64,000 bases of DNA from Amycolatopsis lurida (GTDB lineage Bacteria; Actinomycetota; Actinomycetes; Mycobacteriales; Pseudonocardiaceae). The stretch spans positions 930,001 to 994,000 of the forward strand of contig NZ_FNTA01000004.1 of assembly GCF_900105055.1 (NCBI RefSeq), written 5' to 3'. Below, one piece after another: positions 16,921 through 27,712 of the stretch. The notes beneath the pieces were generated by a model, which searched no databases, was not told the DNA's origin, and saw nothing but the letters and a program-made list of their open reading frames with translations. The translations under genes were made by a program, and so were the position numbers. The number at the start of each line of letters is the position of its first letter. Within the stretch, counting starts at the first letter, position 1.

Positions 16921-18183
16921 TCACTGTCCGTTTTCGGCGAATCCGAACTGGTGGACCTTGAGATACCCCGAACGGAACCCCGCTTCGGAGTACGCCAGGT
17001 AGAACTCCCACATCCGCTTGAAGACGTCGTCGAAGCCCAGTTCGGTGATTTCGCCCCACCGCTGGGTGAACTTCTCCCGCCACAGCCGCAATGTGCGGGC
17101 GTAGTCCTGGCCGAACTCGCGCACCCCCTGCAGTTTCAGCCTGGTGTGCGCCAGCACGCCCTGCTCGACCGACGTCGTGGACGGGATGAGCCCACCGGGG
17201 AAGATGTACTTGTGCATCCAGGTGTAGGACCGGGCCGCGGCGAGCATGCGTTCGTGGTCCATGGTGATGGCCTGGAGCCCGAACCTGCCGCCCGGCTTCA
17301 GCCGCTTCCCGATGGTCCCGAAGAACGTGGGCCAGTAGGACTCGCCGACGGCCTCGATCATCTCGACGCTGACCACGGCGTCGTACTCGCCGGCCGAGTC
17401 GCGGTAGTCGCACAGCCGGACATCGACGCGGTCGGCGAAGCCCGCCGCCGCGATGCGCTCGGTCGCCAGCTTCGCCTGCTCCTCGGAGATGGTCAGTGAC
17501 GTGACCCTGGCCCCGCGCGCGGCGGCCCGGATCGAGAGTTCACCCCAGCCGGTGCCGATCTCGAGCACGGTGCTGCCTTCGCGGACCCCGGCGTAGTCGA
17601 GGACGCTGTCGATCTTGCGGTGCTGGGCGGTGGTGAGGTCGTCGTCGGGGCCGAACAACGCCGACGAGTACATCATCGACGGGTCCAGGAACGCGCCGAA
17701 CAGTTCGTTGGACAGGTCGTAGTGGCGGTGGATGTTCGCCCGCGCGCCCTCGACGGTGTTCTCCTCGTCCGCGGGGTGGCCGCGGTCGACGAACCGGCGG
17801 AACCGTTGCAGCAGCGGCGGAACGAGCGTCGCCATCCGCTCCGCGAACGGCGTCAGCACCTCGGCGAGCGCGTCGCTCGTCCAGTCGCCGACCATGTAGG
17901 CCTCGCCGAAGCCGATCTTCGCGTCCACGCCGAGGCGGTGGAAGAACGCGGCGGGGCGGTTGAGCCGCATCTCGGGAGCCTCCGGCCCGCCCGAACCGAG
18001 CTGCGAGCCGTCGGGCATGCGCACGCGGACGTCCAGCGGGCGCACCGCGTGCCGGAACAACTGCTCGGCGATCCGCGCCCGGAACGGGGAATGCGGCGGG
18101 GTGGCCAGTCCCGGCCACCGGTTTTCGCCGGGGGCAGGCAGGCCGGACGAACCGGCCGCCCGATCGATGCTCGACGTGGACAT
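16921..18183 (-). CDS. cfa: Cyclopropane-fatty-acyl-phospholipid synthase family methyltransferase
   Basis: 420 aa. It uses S-adenosylmethionine to methylenate or methylate double bonds of membrane phospholipid acyl chains. The N-terminal lipid-binding part is followed by HYDLSNELFGAFLD, MMYSSALF and the SAM motif VLEIGTGWGELSIRAA, then VVSVEMIEAVGESYW. The ATG at 18183 follows GGGAGGGAG. The next gene upstream, a hydrolase, lies 21 bp away on the same strand, so the two are probably one transcript. Some homologues make branched 10-methyl fatty acids, so the product may not be cyclopropane. Confidence 0.93.
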   Translation of the reverse strand: MSTSSIDRAAGSSGLPAPGENRWPGLATPPHSPFRARIAEQLFRHAVRPLDVRVRMPDGSQLGSGGPEAPEMRLNRPAAFFHRLGVDAKIGFGEAYMVGDWTSDALAEVLTPFAERMATLVPPLLQRFRRFVDRGHPADEENTVEGARANIHRHYDLSNELFGAFLDPSMMYSSALFGPDDDLTTAQHRKIDSVLDYAGVREGSTVLEIGTGWGELSIRAAARGARVTSLTISEEQAKLATERIAAAGFADRVDVRLCDYRDSAGEYDAVVSVEMIEAVGESYWPTFFGTIGKRLKPGGRFGLQAITMDHERMLAAARSYTWMHKYIFPGGLIPSTTSVEQGVLAHTRLKLQGVREFGQDYARTLRLWREKFTQRWGEITELGFDDVFKRMWEFYLAYSEAGFRSGYLKVHQFGFAENGQ

Positions 18184-18204
18184 GAGTACTCCCTCCCGCC
18201 CGGT

Positions 18205-18900
18205 CTAGACCGGGATCCGCAGCCGTTCCGAGCTCGGCCGCCCCCAGGCGCCGCTCAGCGTTTCGTCACTTCCCCCGGCTTCGATCAGCTCGAGTGTGAA
18301 AGACCGTACGAGACGGTTCCAGACGCGAGACCTTCGTAGCATCGCGTGCCCTTCGCCGCCTATTTCGAATCGCGCGGACCGCGACGTCACCTTTTCGGCG
18401 CGTTCCGCGAAAGCGTGTGATGCCACCGGATCGGTCATCCGGTCCTTGGTCCCGTGCGCGATGAGCACGGCACGCCCGTCGACGGCGCCGATGGGTTCAC
18501 CCGGTGGTGTCCACGGTGCCAGCGCGCAGACGCCGATGACGGCCGGATCGTCGGCGACGCGCAGGGCGACCCGCCCGCCCATCGAGTGGCCGACGAGGAT
18601 CACCGGAACCCCCGGATGCTCTTCGCGGACGCGGTCGAGTGCCCAGCGCGCGTCGGCGAGCGCGTCGGTGCCGTGGTCGTTCCAGCCGTAGACCCGGTTG
18701 CGCAGGAGCCGCACCTCGGCCCCGTGCGCCCGGCCCGCCCGGTGGACGTCCCTCGCCAGCGGCACCATCCGCTGGTACGCCAGCCGCCACGGCGCCACGC
18801 GGGCATGACTGTGCTCCGCGCCGCCGTGCAGAACCAGCACCACGCCTTTCACCTGGCCGCGTGCTCGCCAAGTCCGCACCGCGGGATCAGCCTCGCTCAC
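18205..18900 (-). CDS. Alpha/beta hydrolase
   Basis: 231 aa from the GTG at 18900, preferred because GGAGG lies 7 bp upstream; an ATG at 18957 would add 19 residues. It has an alpha/beta-hydrolase fold with the oxyanion HGG (VLVLHGGAEHS), the nucleophile elbow GHSMGG (Ser about 102), a likely acid in GTKDRM, and the His in GEGHAML. There is no signal peptide. The substrate is unknown. Lying 21 bp before cfa, it may act in lipid turnover. It is divergent from the SIS-domain gene. Confidence 0.85.
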   Translation of the reverse strand: MSEADPAVRTWRARGQVKGVVLVLHGGAEHSHARVAPWRLAYQRMVPLARDVHRAGRAHGAEVRLLRNRVYGWNDHGTDALADARWALDRVREEHPGVPVILVGHSMGGRVALRVADDPAVIGVCALAPWTPPGEPIGAVDGRAVLIAHGTKDRMTDPVASHAFAERAEKVTSRSARFEIGGEGHAMLRRSRVWNRLVRSFTLELIEAGGSDETLSGAWGRPSSERLRIPV

Positions 18901-19031
18901 CCTGGACCCTCCAGTCTCCGAAACCCCGGCCGCAGTGATCGGGTCAACCTCGATCATGACCCGATGTATTCCACTTCGGCCATTGGTCCACGCGATACAT
19001 TCGTCGCTGATCTCCAGACGGAAGGGCGGAT

Positions 19032-19760
19032 GTGGTGAGCACCACCGAACGTTGTGCAGACGTCGCCGAACGGCTCGCTGAGGCCGAACGGGGCAACGCG
19101 GAGCAGATCCGGAAATCGGCCGAGCTGATCCTGGGGGTCATCCGGGCGGACGCCCTGGTGTTCACCGCCGGGGCCGGGCATTCACTGGCCGCGGTCGCCG
19201 AGACCTTCTACCGGGCGGGCGGGCTCGCCTGCGTGTACCCGGTCTACCACCCCGAACTGCTGCCGCTGCACGGCGCGCAGCACAGCACCAAGACCGAGCG
19301 CCGTTCCGGGCTGGCCGAAGAGGTGCTGGCCGAGCGCGCGCCGGGCCCGGACGACGTCCTGGTGGTGTTCTCGACCTCGGGGGTCAACCCGTACCCGGTC
19401 GAACTGGCCGCCGGGGCCAGGAAGCGCGGGGCGTCGGTCATCGCGGTGAGTTCGGCCGCGTCGGTGGCCAAGGCGCCCAAACGCGCGGCCACGACGCTGA
19501 TCGAAGAGGCGAGCATCGTGCTCGACTCGCACGTTCGTCCCGGGGACGCGAGCTACCCGCCGGACGCGCCGCGGACCGCGCCGCTGTCGACGGTGATCAA
19601 CGCGTTCCTGTGGAATCTGGTCCTCGCCGAGGTCGTCGACCTCGGCGCGGCGCAGGGCGTCGACATCCCGCTGTGGCGCAGTTCCAACGTGGACGGTGGC
19701 GACGAGGCCAACGCCGCGCTGCTGGCCAAATACGGCGAGCGGGTTCCCGCTCTCCGCTAG
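19032..19760 (+). CDS. SIS-domain sugar-phosphate-binding protein (UPF0309-like)
   Basis: 242 aa single SIS domain. Phosphosugar-binding features are FTAGAGHSLA, VVFSTSGVNPYPVELAAGA and HVRPGD near the end. The family includes N-acetylmuramate-6-phosphate-etherase-like and isomerase proteins. This subgroup often acts in amino-sugar metabolism, but no partner gene is adjacent. The start could be either of two consecutive GTG codons at 19032 and 19035. It is divergent from the hydrolase, with about 130 bp between likely starts. Confidence 0.82.
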   Translation: MVSTTERCADVAERLAEAERGNAEQIRKSAELILGVIRADALVFTAGAGHSLAAVAETFYRAGGLACVYPVYHPELLPLHGAQHSTKTERRSGLAEEVLAERAPGPDDVLVVFSTSGVNPYPVELAAGARKRGASVIAVSSAASVAKAPKRAATTLIEEASIVLDSHVRPGDASYPPDAPRTAPLSTVINAFLWNLVLAEVVDLGAAQGVDIPLWRSSNVDGGDEANAALLAKYGERVPALR

Positions 19761-19853
19761 CTCCTCCACCGCGCGGACGAGTTCCTTGACTCGTCCGCGC
19801 GGCGCTTCCACGGCCACATACCGACCGGTCGGTGTCCGCAGGAGGTCCGTGCC

Positions 19854-21031
19854 ATGACCGAGATCCACGGCGAGTGCGCGGCGGGCTTCGAACCCGTCCG
19901 CGCCGCCTTCGAAGAGAACTTCGCCGAACGCGGCGAGATCGGCGCCGCGTTCTCGGTGACCCGGCACGGCGAGACCGTGGTCGATCTCTGGGCGGGCTGG
20001 GCCGATCCGGACCGGACGACCCGTGGCGGGCGGACACGCTCACCAACGTCTGGTCGACCACCAAGGGCATGACCGCGCTCTGCGCGCACCATCTCGCCGA
20101 CGCCGGACTGCTCGACCTCGACGCGCCGGTCGCGAAATACTGGCCGGAGTTCGCGGCGGCGGGCAAGGGGGACATCCCGGTGCGCTGGCTGCTCTCGCAC
20201 CGCTCCGGGGTGACCGGGATCGGCATCGACCGGCCGGTGACGGTGACGGAACTGTACGACTGGGACCACATCACCGGACTGCTCGCCGCGCAGGCCCCAC
20301 TCTTCGAACCGGCCACAGCCAGCGGCTACCACGCACTGTCGTTCGGGTTCCTTGTCGGCGAGGTGATCCGCCGGGTGAGCGGACAGGACGTCCGCGCGTA
20401 CTTCGCCGGGCACATCACCGTCCCGCTGGACGCGGACTTCCGGATCGGCCTGGACTCCGAAGCTGATCTGGCGCGCTGCTCCACCCTCGTCGAACCCGTG
20501 CTCAGCGACGAGATGACGACCGCGCTGACCCAGGCGTTCGCCAACGCCGGCCCGGCCGCCCTCGCGGCGCTGGCGAACCCACGCGTACAAGGCCGTGACG
20601 CCAACGATCCCGAATGGCGGCGCGCGATCCTGCCCGCCCTGAACGGACACGGCACCGCCAGGGCCATCGCGACCATCTACGGCGCGCTCGCCTCCGGGCG
20701 GCTGCTCTCGGCCGAAGCACTCGCGACCGCCTGTGAAGGACAGGGCCGCGAGGCCGACGTCGTCGGCGGGCTGGGCAATGAATGGGCGCTGGGGTTCTAC
20801 CTCGGCAGCGAGGAACGCGGCTTCGGGCCGAACCCGCGCGCGTTCGGGCACGACGGGTTCGGCGGCTCGTCCGGCGGCGCGGATCCCGAAAGCGGGATCG
20901 CCTTCGGCTACACGATGAACCGGATGGGTCCGCTGATGCGGGACGATCCGCGGAAGATGGCGCTGGTGAACGCGACCTTCGCCTCCCCCGCGGTCATAAG
21001 TGGGCTCGGCACTGCGCCCGTGTCCGCCTGA
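19854..21031 (+). pseudogene. Beta-lactamase-family serine hydrolase with a 1-base frameshift
   Basis: The reading frame from the ATG at 19854 (after GGAGG) encodes MTEIHGECAAGFEP...GWADPDRTT and continues in a different frame as PWRADTLTNVWSTTKGMTAL to 21031. Adding one C to the CCC run at 20020-20022 restores a 392-aa esterase / class-C-beta-lactamase-like protein. The nucleophile motif STTK is intact just after the break, and YHALSFG and HDGFGGSSGG follow. Either the gene is inactivated, or the base was lost in sequencing or assembly. Codon use on both sides of the break looks normal, so any loss is recent. Confidence 0.8.
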
Positions 21032-21089
21032 AGTACATGAAGGCCCCCTTCCTTGCGCCTGACGCAAGGAAGGGGGCCTTCATGTACTT
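21031..21089. terminator. Very long palindrome after the serine hydrolase (AAGGCC family)
   Basis: 27-bp perfect arms (left arm AAGTACATGAAGGCCCCCTT plus CCTTGCG) around a 5-nt loop, overlapping the last base of the upstream stop codon. A degenerate relative follows at 21096-21146 with the inner palindrome CCTCGGC-TGA-GCCGAGG (21113-21129). A half copy, AAGGCCTCCTTCAC, lies at about 21204-21217. Together these fill the 225-bp gap between convergent genes and should stop transcription from both sides. Confidence 0.8.
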
Positions 21090-21255
21090 GCCAAGGTGTG
21101 AAGGCCGAGTTTCCTCGGCTGAGCCGAGGGAAGGCCTCCTGCACGCGCGCCCGCTGTGGTCGCTGGTGCACCTGGGACGAGAGCAGCGGCCCTGAACGTA
21201 GCGAAGGCCTCCTTCACCACCTGACCCGAATCGCCGCTCAAGACCCACCTGAGGG

Positions 21256-23121
21256 TCACGCGGCCGCAGGCTCCTCCGAGAACTGCGTCAGGTACAGCGT
21301 CGCGTAGCGCCCTTCCCGCGCGAGAAGCTCTTCGTGCGTCCCTCGCTCGACGATCTCCCCGTGCTCGATCACCAGGATCTGGTCCGCCGCCCGCACCGTC
21401 GACAACCGGTGCGCGATGACCAGCGCGGTCCGCCCGTCGAGCGCGTCGGTCAGCGCCTCGCCCACGGCGGCCTCGGACTGCGAGTCCAGATGCGCGGTCG
21501 CCTCGTCGAGGACGACGACCCTCGGCTGCGCCAGCAGGAGCCGCGCGATGGTCAGCCGCTGCCGCTCCCCGCCGGAGAGCCGGTACCCCCGCTCCCCCAC
21601 CACGGTCTCCAGCCCGTCCGGCAGCTCCCGGATCAGCTCGGCCAGCCGCGCCTTCTCCAAGGCCGACCAGATCTCGGCGTCGGTGACGCCGGGCCGCGCG
21701 TATTCGAGGTTCGACCGGATGGTGTCGTGGAAGAGGTGCCCGTCCTGGGTCACCACGCCGACGGTTTCCCGCAAGGTGGCGAACCCGAGGTCGCGAACGT
21801 CCACATCGGACAATCGGACCGAGCCCGCGTCGACGTCGTAGAGCCGCGGCAGCAGTGAGGCGATCGTCGACTTGCCCGCGCCGGACGAACCGACCAACGC
21901 CACCATCTGCCCCGGTTCGGCGCGGAAGCTGATGCCGTGCAACACCTCTTCGCCACCCCGGTGATCCAAAGTGGACACATCCTCCAGCGAAGCCAGCGAG
22001 TACCGGTCCGCCGCGGGGTAGCCGAACCGGACGTCCGAGAACTCCACCGAAACCGGGCCTTCGGGGAGACTGCGCGGGGAAGGCTTCTCTTCGATCATCG
22101 GCTTGAGGTCGAGCACCTCGAAGACCCGCTCGAACGACACCAGCGCGGTCATCACGTCCACCCGGACGTTCGCCAGCGCGGTGAGCGGCGAGTACAGCCT
22201 GGTCAGCAGCAACGCCAGCGCCACGACGGTGCCCGGCGCGAGCGCCCCGGTCAGCGCGAGGTAGCCACCCAGCCCGTAGACAAGTGCCTGCGCGAGCGCG
22301 GAGACCGTGGTCAAGCTGGTCAGGAACCAGCGCGTCAGCATCGCCGTCCGCACCCCGATGTCGCGCACCCGCCCGGCCCGCGCGCCGAACTCACCGGTCT
22401 CGCGCTCCGGGTCGCCGAACAGCTTCACCAGCGTCGCGCCCGGCGCGGAGAACCGTTCGGTCATCTGCGTGGTCATCGACGCGTTGAGCCCGCCGGCCTC
22501 CCGCTGCAGTTCGGCCATCCGCCGTCCGAGGCGCCGCGTCGGCAGGATGAAGACCGGCAGCAGCACCAGCGCCAGCAGGGTCACCTGCCAGGACAACGTC
22601 ACCATGACCACCAGCGACAGCACCAGCTGGATCACGTTGGTGACCAAACCGGACAGTGTCGCGGTGAACGTGCGCTGTGCGCCGATGACGTCGTTGTTGA
22701 GCCTGCTCACCAGCGCGCCGGTGCGGGTGCGCGTGAAGAACGCGACCGGCATCCGCTGCACGTGCCGGTACACCGCGAGCCGCAGGTCGAGGATGATCCC
22801 TTCACCGATCCTCGACGACTGGGCGCGTTCGGCCAGCCCGAGCCCGGCGTCGATCAGCGCCAGCACGGCGATCACCACGGCCAGCCACACCACCAGCGAG
22901 ACGTCGTGCCCGCCGACGATCGCGTCGACCACCTTTCCGGCCAGCACCGGCGTGCTGACCGCCAGCACCGCCGAAACGACGGTGAGCGCCAGGAATATCA
23001 GCAATCTCCGCCAGTGCGGCCTGGCGAACCGCGCGACGCGGCGGAGCGTCCCCTTGTGCAGCCCCTTCGGAACATCGGCGGACCTCATCGCCGAGTTCAT
23101 CAGCGCATACGTGTTGTCCAT
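21256..23121 (-). CDS. ABC transporter, fused permease-ATPase (multidrug/lipid exporter type)
   Basis: 621 aa half-transporter. Six transmembrane helices (about 35-330; RRLLIFLALTVVSAVLAV is the first) precede an ATPase domain with Walker A VGSSGAGKST (about 404-413), signature LSGGERQRL and Walker B VVVLDEATAHLDS. It should work as a homodimer; no second half-transporter gene is next to it. The substrate is unknown. Its upstream region has a perfect CTCGA-N6-TCGAG dyad. The 3' end points at the long palindromes at 21031-21146. Confidence 0.9.
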   Translation of the reverse strand: MDNTYALMNSAMRSADVPKGLHKGTLRRVARFARPHWRRLLIFLALTVVSAVLAVSTPVLAGKVVDAIVGGHDVSLVVWLAVVIAVLALIDAGLGLAERAQSSRIGEGIILDLRLAVYRHVQRMPVAFFTRTRTGALVSRLNNDVIGAQRTFTATLSGLVTNVIQLVLSLVVMVTLSWQVTLLALVLLPVFILPTRRLGRRMAELQREAGGLNASMTTQMTERFSAPGATLVKLFGDPERETGEFGARAGRVRDIGVRTAMLTRWFLTSLTTVSALAQALVYGLGGYLALTGALAPGTVVALALLLTRLYSPLTALANVRVDVMTALVSFERVFEVLDLKPMIEEKPSPRSLPEGPVSVEFSDVRFGYPAADRYSLASLEDVSTLDHRGGEEVLHGISFRAEPGQMVALVGSSGAGKSTIASLLPRLYDVDAGSVRLSDVDVRDLGFATLRETVGVVTQDGHLFHDTIRSNLEYARPGVTDAEIWSALEKARLAELIRELPDGLETVVGERGYRLSGGERQRLTIARLLLAQPRVVVLDEATAHLDSQSEAAVGEALTDALDGRTALVIAHRLSTVRAADQILVIEHGEIVERGTHEELLAREGRYATLYLTQFSEEPAAA

Positions 23122-23147
23122 GAGAACCCTCTCTTCGCCCCCAAAAC

Positions 23148-23163
23148 CTCGATATTAGTCGAG
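23148..23163. promoter_or_regulatory. Operator-like dyad upstream of the ABC exporter
   Basis: CTCGA-TATTAG-TCGAG, a perfect 5-bp-arm dyad in an AT-richer patch of the 146-bp divergent region (AT-rich words such as GATATAAGC lie next to it). It lies 27 bp upstream of the exporter start and about 105 bp from the divergent gene. The regulator is not identifiable. Confidence 0.4.
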
Positions 23164-23267
23164 AGTTTTCCCGGATATAAGCATGACCAACACCGCGGCA
23201 CACCGGATGCTTCCCGGTTTCCGCGTCCTCTTTCCAGCGGGTGCGGCCGCGTCGGTAGCCTGAGCCG

Positions 23268-24569
23268 GTGACCAAGGACCCAGACCGGCGACGACTGACC
23301 ATCGACCTGGTCTTCTACACGGGCTGCCTCGTCTACGCCGTCGTGAACACCGCCGTCGCGGAATTCTACGGTTATCGCGTGTGGGCGAACTTCGCTGTAG
23401 CGGGTTACGGCCTCGCCGTGGTCCACACCGGCTGGCTGACGCTCGCCGCCCGGCGCGGCAAGCCGTTGTCCGGCGCGCTCGGTTCGCGGTGGCTCGGTAT
23501 CGGCGCCATCGGCCTGTTCGCCATGATCCTTCCGTTGGGAATGCTCGTCATTCGCCGTCTGACCGGAGTGGACTGGCTCATCACGCCGGTGTCGTGGGCC
23601 GCCCAGCCCGAGGTCTGGGTGATCGAGCGGTCGGCGAAACTCCTTCTGGAGAACGGAACCCCGTACGTCGACGTCACCGCGCTCGGTCGCGCGGTGGAAG
23701 TAAACGATTACACGCCATACGGTCCGGTGATGACCGTCTTCGGCCTGCCGCGCGCCCTGTTCGGCGGCGGACCGGTCGCGGACGCCCTCACCGACGCGCG
23801 CTGGATGTTCGCGCTGGCGGCCGTCGCCTGCGTACTGCTGACGCTGCGACTGCTGAAGTGGCCGAAAATCCCGGTCAGTGCGGCACAACTCGCACTCGCC
23901 TGCCCGCTGACGGCGCTGACCTGGGCGGTCGCGGGCCCCGATCTGGCCATCGTCGGACTGCTGGTGCTGTCCTTCGCGCTGGCCACGACCGGCCGCGCGA
24001 TCCTGTCGGGTCTGGTGCTGGCGTTGGTGGTCAGCGCGAAACTCATCGTCGCGCCCGCGATAGTCGTGCTGGGTGTCCTCTTGATCACGCGACGTGGTCC
24101 TCGCGCACTGGGCGGATTCGCCGCGGCACTCGTGGTGACGACCCTCGTCCTGCACGTCCCCGTCTACCTGGCCGGCCCCAAGGCGTTCGTCGAGCATGTC
24201 TTCCGGTTCCCGCTGGGAATCGGCGTGATCAAGTCACCGGCGGCGAGCCCGCTGCCCGGCCACCTCATCGCCTCGCTCGGCCCGGTGGGCACGGCGGTTT
24301 CCTTCGCCCTGCTCGGGATCGCGGCCGTCGCGATCCTGGTCTGGCTGCTTCGCCGTCCTCCCACCACCGGATCGGACGCGCTGCTGCGCATGGCTGCCGG
24401 GCTCGTCGCGCTGATCATGCTCACTCCGGCGACGAGGTACGGCTACCTGGTGTATCCGCTGGTCCTGCTCGGTGCCAGGCTGGTCTTCCTGGCCGCGGAA
24501 ACCCGTGAAACAGCGGTCCCTGGAAAGGGAACTGCGCCCCCCGCGCAGCAGTCCGCTACTTCCTCGTGA
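23268..24569 (+). CDS. Multi-spanning membrane glycosyltransferase-like protein (GT87/DUF2029 type)
   Basis: 433 aa with about ten to eleven hydrophobic helices spread over the whole length. After the third helix there is a short loop carrying NGTPYVDV and YTPYGPV, which resembles the extracytoplasmic loop of polyprenyl-phosphate-sugar-dependent glycosyltransferases such as the alpha-mannosyl and arabinosyl GT-C enzymes. The family assignment is tentative. The GTG start lies 7 bp after TAGCCT, a possible -10, so it may be leaderless. The C-terminus is a short Pro/Ala tail that ends 1 bp before the stop of the convergent HTH gene. Confidence 0.7.
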   Translation: MTKDPDRRRLTIDLVFYTGCLVYAVVNTAVAEFYGYRVWANFAVAGYGLAVVHTGWLTLAARRGKPLSGALGSRWLGIGAIGLFAMILPLGMLVIRRLTGVDWLITPVSWAAQPEVWVIERSAKLLLENGTPYVDVTALGRAVEVNDYTPYGPVMTVFGLPRALFGGGPVADALTDARWMFALAAVACVLLTLRLLKWPKIPVSAAQLALACPLTALTWAVAGPDLAIVGLLVLSFALATTGRAILSGLVLALVVSAKLIVAPAIVVLGVLLITRRGPRALGGFAAALVVTTLVLHVPVYLAGPKAFVEHVFRFPLGIGVIKSPAASPLPGHLIASLGPVGTAVSFALLGIAAVAILVWLLRRPPTTGSDALLRMAAGLVALIMLTPATRYGYLVYPLVLLGARLVFLAAETRETAVPGKGTAPPAQQSATSS

Positions 24570-24815
24570 CTACTTCTTCTTGACCCTGGTGGCACCGCCA
24601 CGGCCGCGCAGCTGGACGCCGGACTCCGAGAGGACCCGGTGCACGAACCCGTACGAGCGACCCGTGGACTCCGCGAGAGCGCGGATGCTCGAGCCCTTCT
24701 CGTATTTCTTCTTCAGGTCAGCGGCCAGCTTGTCACGCGTGTTGCCGGTGATCCGCGCGCCTTTCTTGAGATCAGCCACGTCGATCGCCTTCCCGCCGAG
24801 AGTGTTCTGGGCCAC
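24570..24815 (-). CDS. Small HTH DNA-binding protein conserved in actinobacteria
   Basis: 81 aa from the GTG at 24815 (AGGGG upstream); a start at 24848 would add 11 residues that look non-conserved. It is highly basic: DLKKGARITG, LAADLKKKYEKG, then an HTH (SIRALAESTGRSYGFVHRVLSESG) and the tail RGRGGATRVKKK. I recognise it as a widespread small actinobacterial HTH protein of unknown role, possibly a nucleoid-associated or regulatory factor. It converges with the membrane protein gene with no gap, so the transcripts overlap. Confidence 0.75.
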   Translation of the reverse strand: MAQNTLGGKAIDVADLKKGARITGNTRDKLAADLKKKYEKGSSIRALAESTGRSYGFVHRVLSESGVQLRGRGGATRVKKK

Positions 24816-24957
24816 ATATCGGCCCCTGTCGCCGCAATGATCGAACACTGAGCGCCGGAATGCCAGACGACGAGCGCAAAACTGCTGAAACCGCGATCAC
24901 ATTGGGCCATTTCAGTGGCCGGATGGCATCGATCAAGCACCCGAACGGACGCAGACC

Positions 24958-26586
<1,629 letters not shown>

Positions 26587-26628
26587 GGGAACTCCCGGGA
26601 AAAGGGGTGGATGAGCGGACAGCTTCGA

Positions 26629-26652
26629 CTCGTCTGCCGGCGGGCAGACGAG
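26629..26652 (-). promoter_or_regulatory. Leader hairpin of the ABC-F gene
   Basis: CTCGTCTGCC-GGCG-GGCAGACGAG: a perfect 10-bp stem with a 4-nt loop, 42 bp before the ABC-F start. It begins 3 bp after the stop of the six-codon ORF at 26656-26676. It could act as an attenuator, or as a structure opened by a ribosome stalled on the short ORF. Confidence 0.55.
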
Positions 26653-26655
26653 GAG

Positions 26656-26676
26656 CTACTCCAAGAGGATGTCCAC
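26656..26676 (-). CDS. Putative leaderless leader peptide VDILLE
   Basis: A six-codon ORF (GTG GAC ATC CTC TTG GAG TAG) starts 6 bp downstream of TACACT (26683-26688), a good actinobacterial -10. The message would begin at its GTG. It directly precedes a strong hairpin and the ABC-F gene. Ribosome-targeting-antibiotic resistance genes are often controlled by stalling on such peptides. There is no evidence beyond position and geometry, and no good -35 is seen. Confidence 0.4.
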   Translation of the reverse strand: MDILLE

Positions 26677-26728
26677 GCGATCAGTGTACGGGCCGGTGTC
26701 GAACGGTTTTATCCGACCGTGCCCGACG

Positions 26729-27397
26729 TCACGGCCCGGTGAGGGTGATCTGGACCGCGACAGCCCGCTCCGCCGCGTCTTCCAGCACCGTGCGGCGCGG
26801 TTCGGCGATGTCGAGAACGCGGGCCTCGGCACGCTGGAACAACGGGGCGAGACGGTTGTCCTCGCGCAGGGACTCCAGGGCACGGCGGTCACCGCCGAGC
26901 ACGACGGCGTCCACTTCGGACAGTTGCGGGACGAGCACCTCGAACGCGTCGTCCGCGGCGGACCGAAGCGCCGAGCGCGCTTGTCCTTCCCGCCGCCGCG
27001 CGAACCGTTGCTGAGACCAGCCACCCGCCGCGGACCGGCCCTGGACGAGATGACGGTCCGTCCTGGACTGGACGACCACTCCCCCGCGCGCGATCCCGAC
27101 ACTGTGCCCGCCGCGGCGCACCAGCAGGAGCGCGATCCTCCGCGAGATCAGCGCGTGCTCGACGAGCGGGCCGACGGCGAGACCCGGCACGGTTCCTCCG
27201 GCGCTCAGCGGTCCGAAAGGGACGGTCGCGACGGCTACCACGCCATTGTCGGCGGTGACCGTGACGGTGTCCGGGCTCAGCTCGGTCTCGCGGACGCCTT
27301 CATTGCGGACGGCGAACCTGGCGTACCACCCTTCGAGGCGATCCGGCGCGACCTCGACCGCCCGTCCCCCGCCCGCTACCTGCCGTTCCCTCGCCAT
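26729..27397 (-). CDS. acVLRF1-type peptidyl-tRNA hydrolase (Vms1-like release factor)
   Basis: 222 aa. The stretch GGHSVGIARGGVVVQS, followed by GRSAAGGWSQQRFARRREGQ, is the signature of the actinobacterial VLRF1 family, which shares the eRF1-like catalytic domain of Vms1/ANKZF1. The glutamine of GGWSQQRF is the expected tRNA-cleaving residue. The C-terminal half (VLPQLSEVDAVVLGGDR) fits an eRF1 domain-3-like ending. It should release nascent chains from peptidyl-tRNA on stalled large subunits. It lies upstream of the ABC-F gene on the same strand, with 142 bp between them. The start MARERQ is the first reasonable ATG. Confidence 0.85.
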   Translation of the reverse strand: MARERQVAGGGRAVEVAPDRLEGWYARFAVRNEGVRETELSPDTVTVTADNGVVAVATVPFGPLSAGGTVPGLAVGPLVEHALISRRIALLLVRRGGHSVGIARGGVVVQSRTDRHLVQGRSAAGGWSQQRFARRREGQARSALRSAADDAFEVLVPQLSEVDAVVLGGDRRALESLREDNRLAPLFQRAEARVLDIAEPRRTVLEDAAERAVAVQITLTGP

Positions 27398-27477
27398 GGG
27401 TTCAACGTACGGGGCGTGGCGCGGATCGGCAGGGGTCGGACGTTGCCGTTTCGCGGCGACGCTCCGGCTGCGGCCGT

Positions 27478-27530
27478 GTTGCGAAAGCCACTTTCGCAAC
27501 GTTGAAGGTTGCGAAAGTGGCTTTCGCAAC
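27478..27530. repeat. Double-palindrome repeat (23-7-23), copy 2
   Basis: Two reverse-complementary 23-bp units separated by 7 bp. Each unit is itself a palindrome with 10-bp arms (core GCGAAAGCCACTTTCGC). It is the first of three copies in the 438-bp gene-free stretch 27398-27835, which otherwise holds only shorter repeated flanks (GCCGTTTCGCGGC at about 27447 and 27681). Confidence 0.9.
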
Positions 27531-27577
27531 GCACGCCGCGGCTGGGGCGAGTAGGCGCGACGCTCCCGATCGGAGGT

Positions 27578-27630
27578 GTCGCGAAAGCCACTTTCGGGAC
27601 ACCAGACGTCGCGAAAGTGGCTTTCGCGAC
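27578..27630. repeat. Double-palindrome repeat (23-7-23), copy 3
   Basis: Same geometry as 27478-27530. The outer bases read GTC/GAC instead of GTT/AAC on both arms of the second unit, so the change is compensated and pairing is kept. One arm of the first unit has a mismatch (CGGGAC). Confidence 0.9.
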
Positions 27631-27712
27631 ACCACCCGATCCGCCTGGCAAGCCAGAAGCCCCTACCCGTGCGACCGTCGCCGTTTCGCGGCAACGACAG
27701 ACGCGTGCGGGC

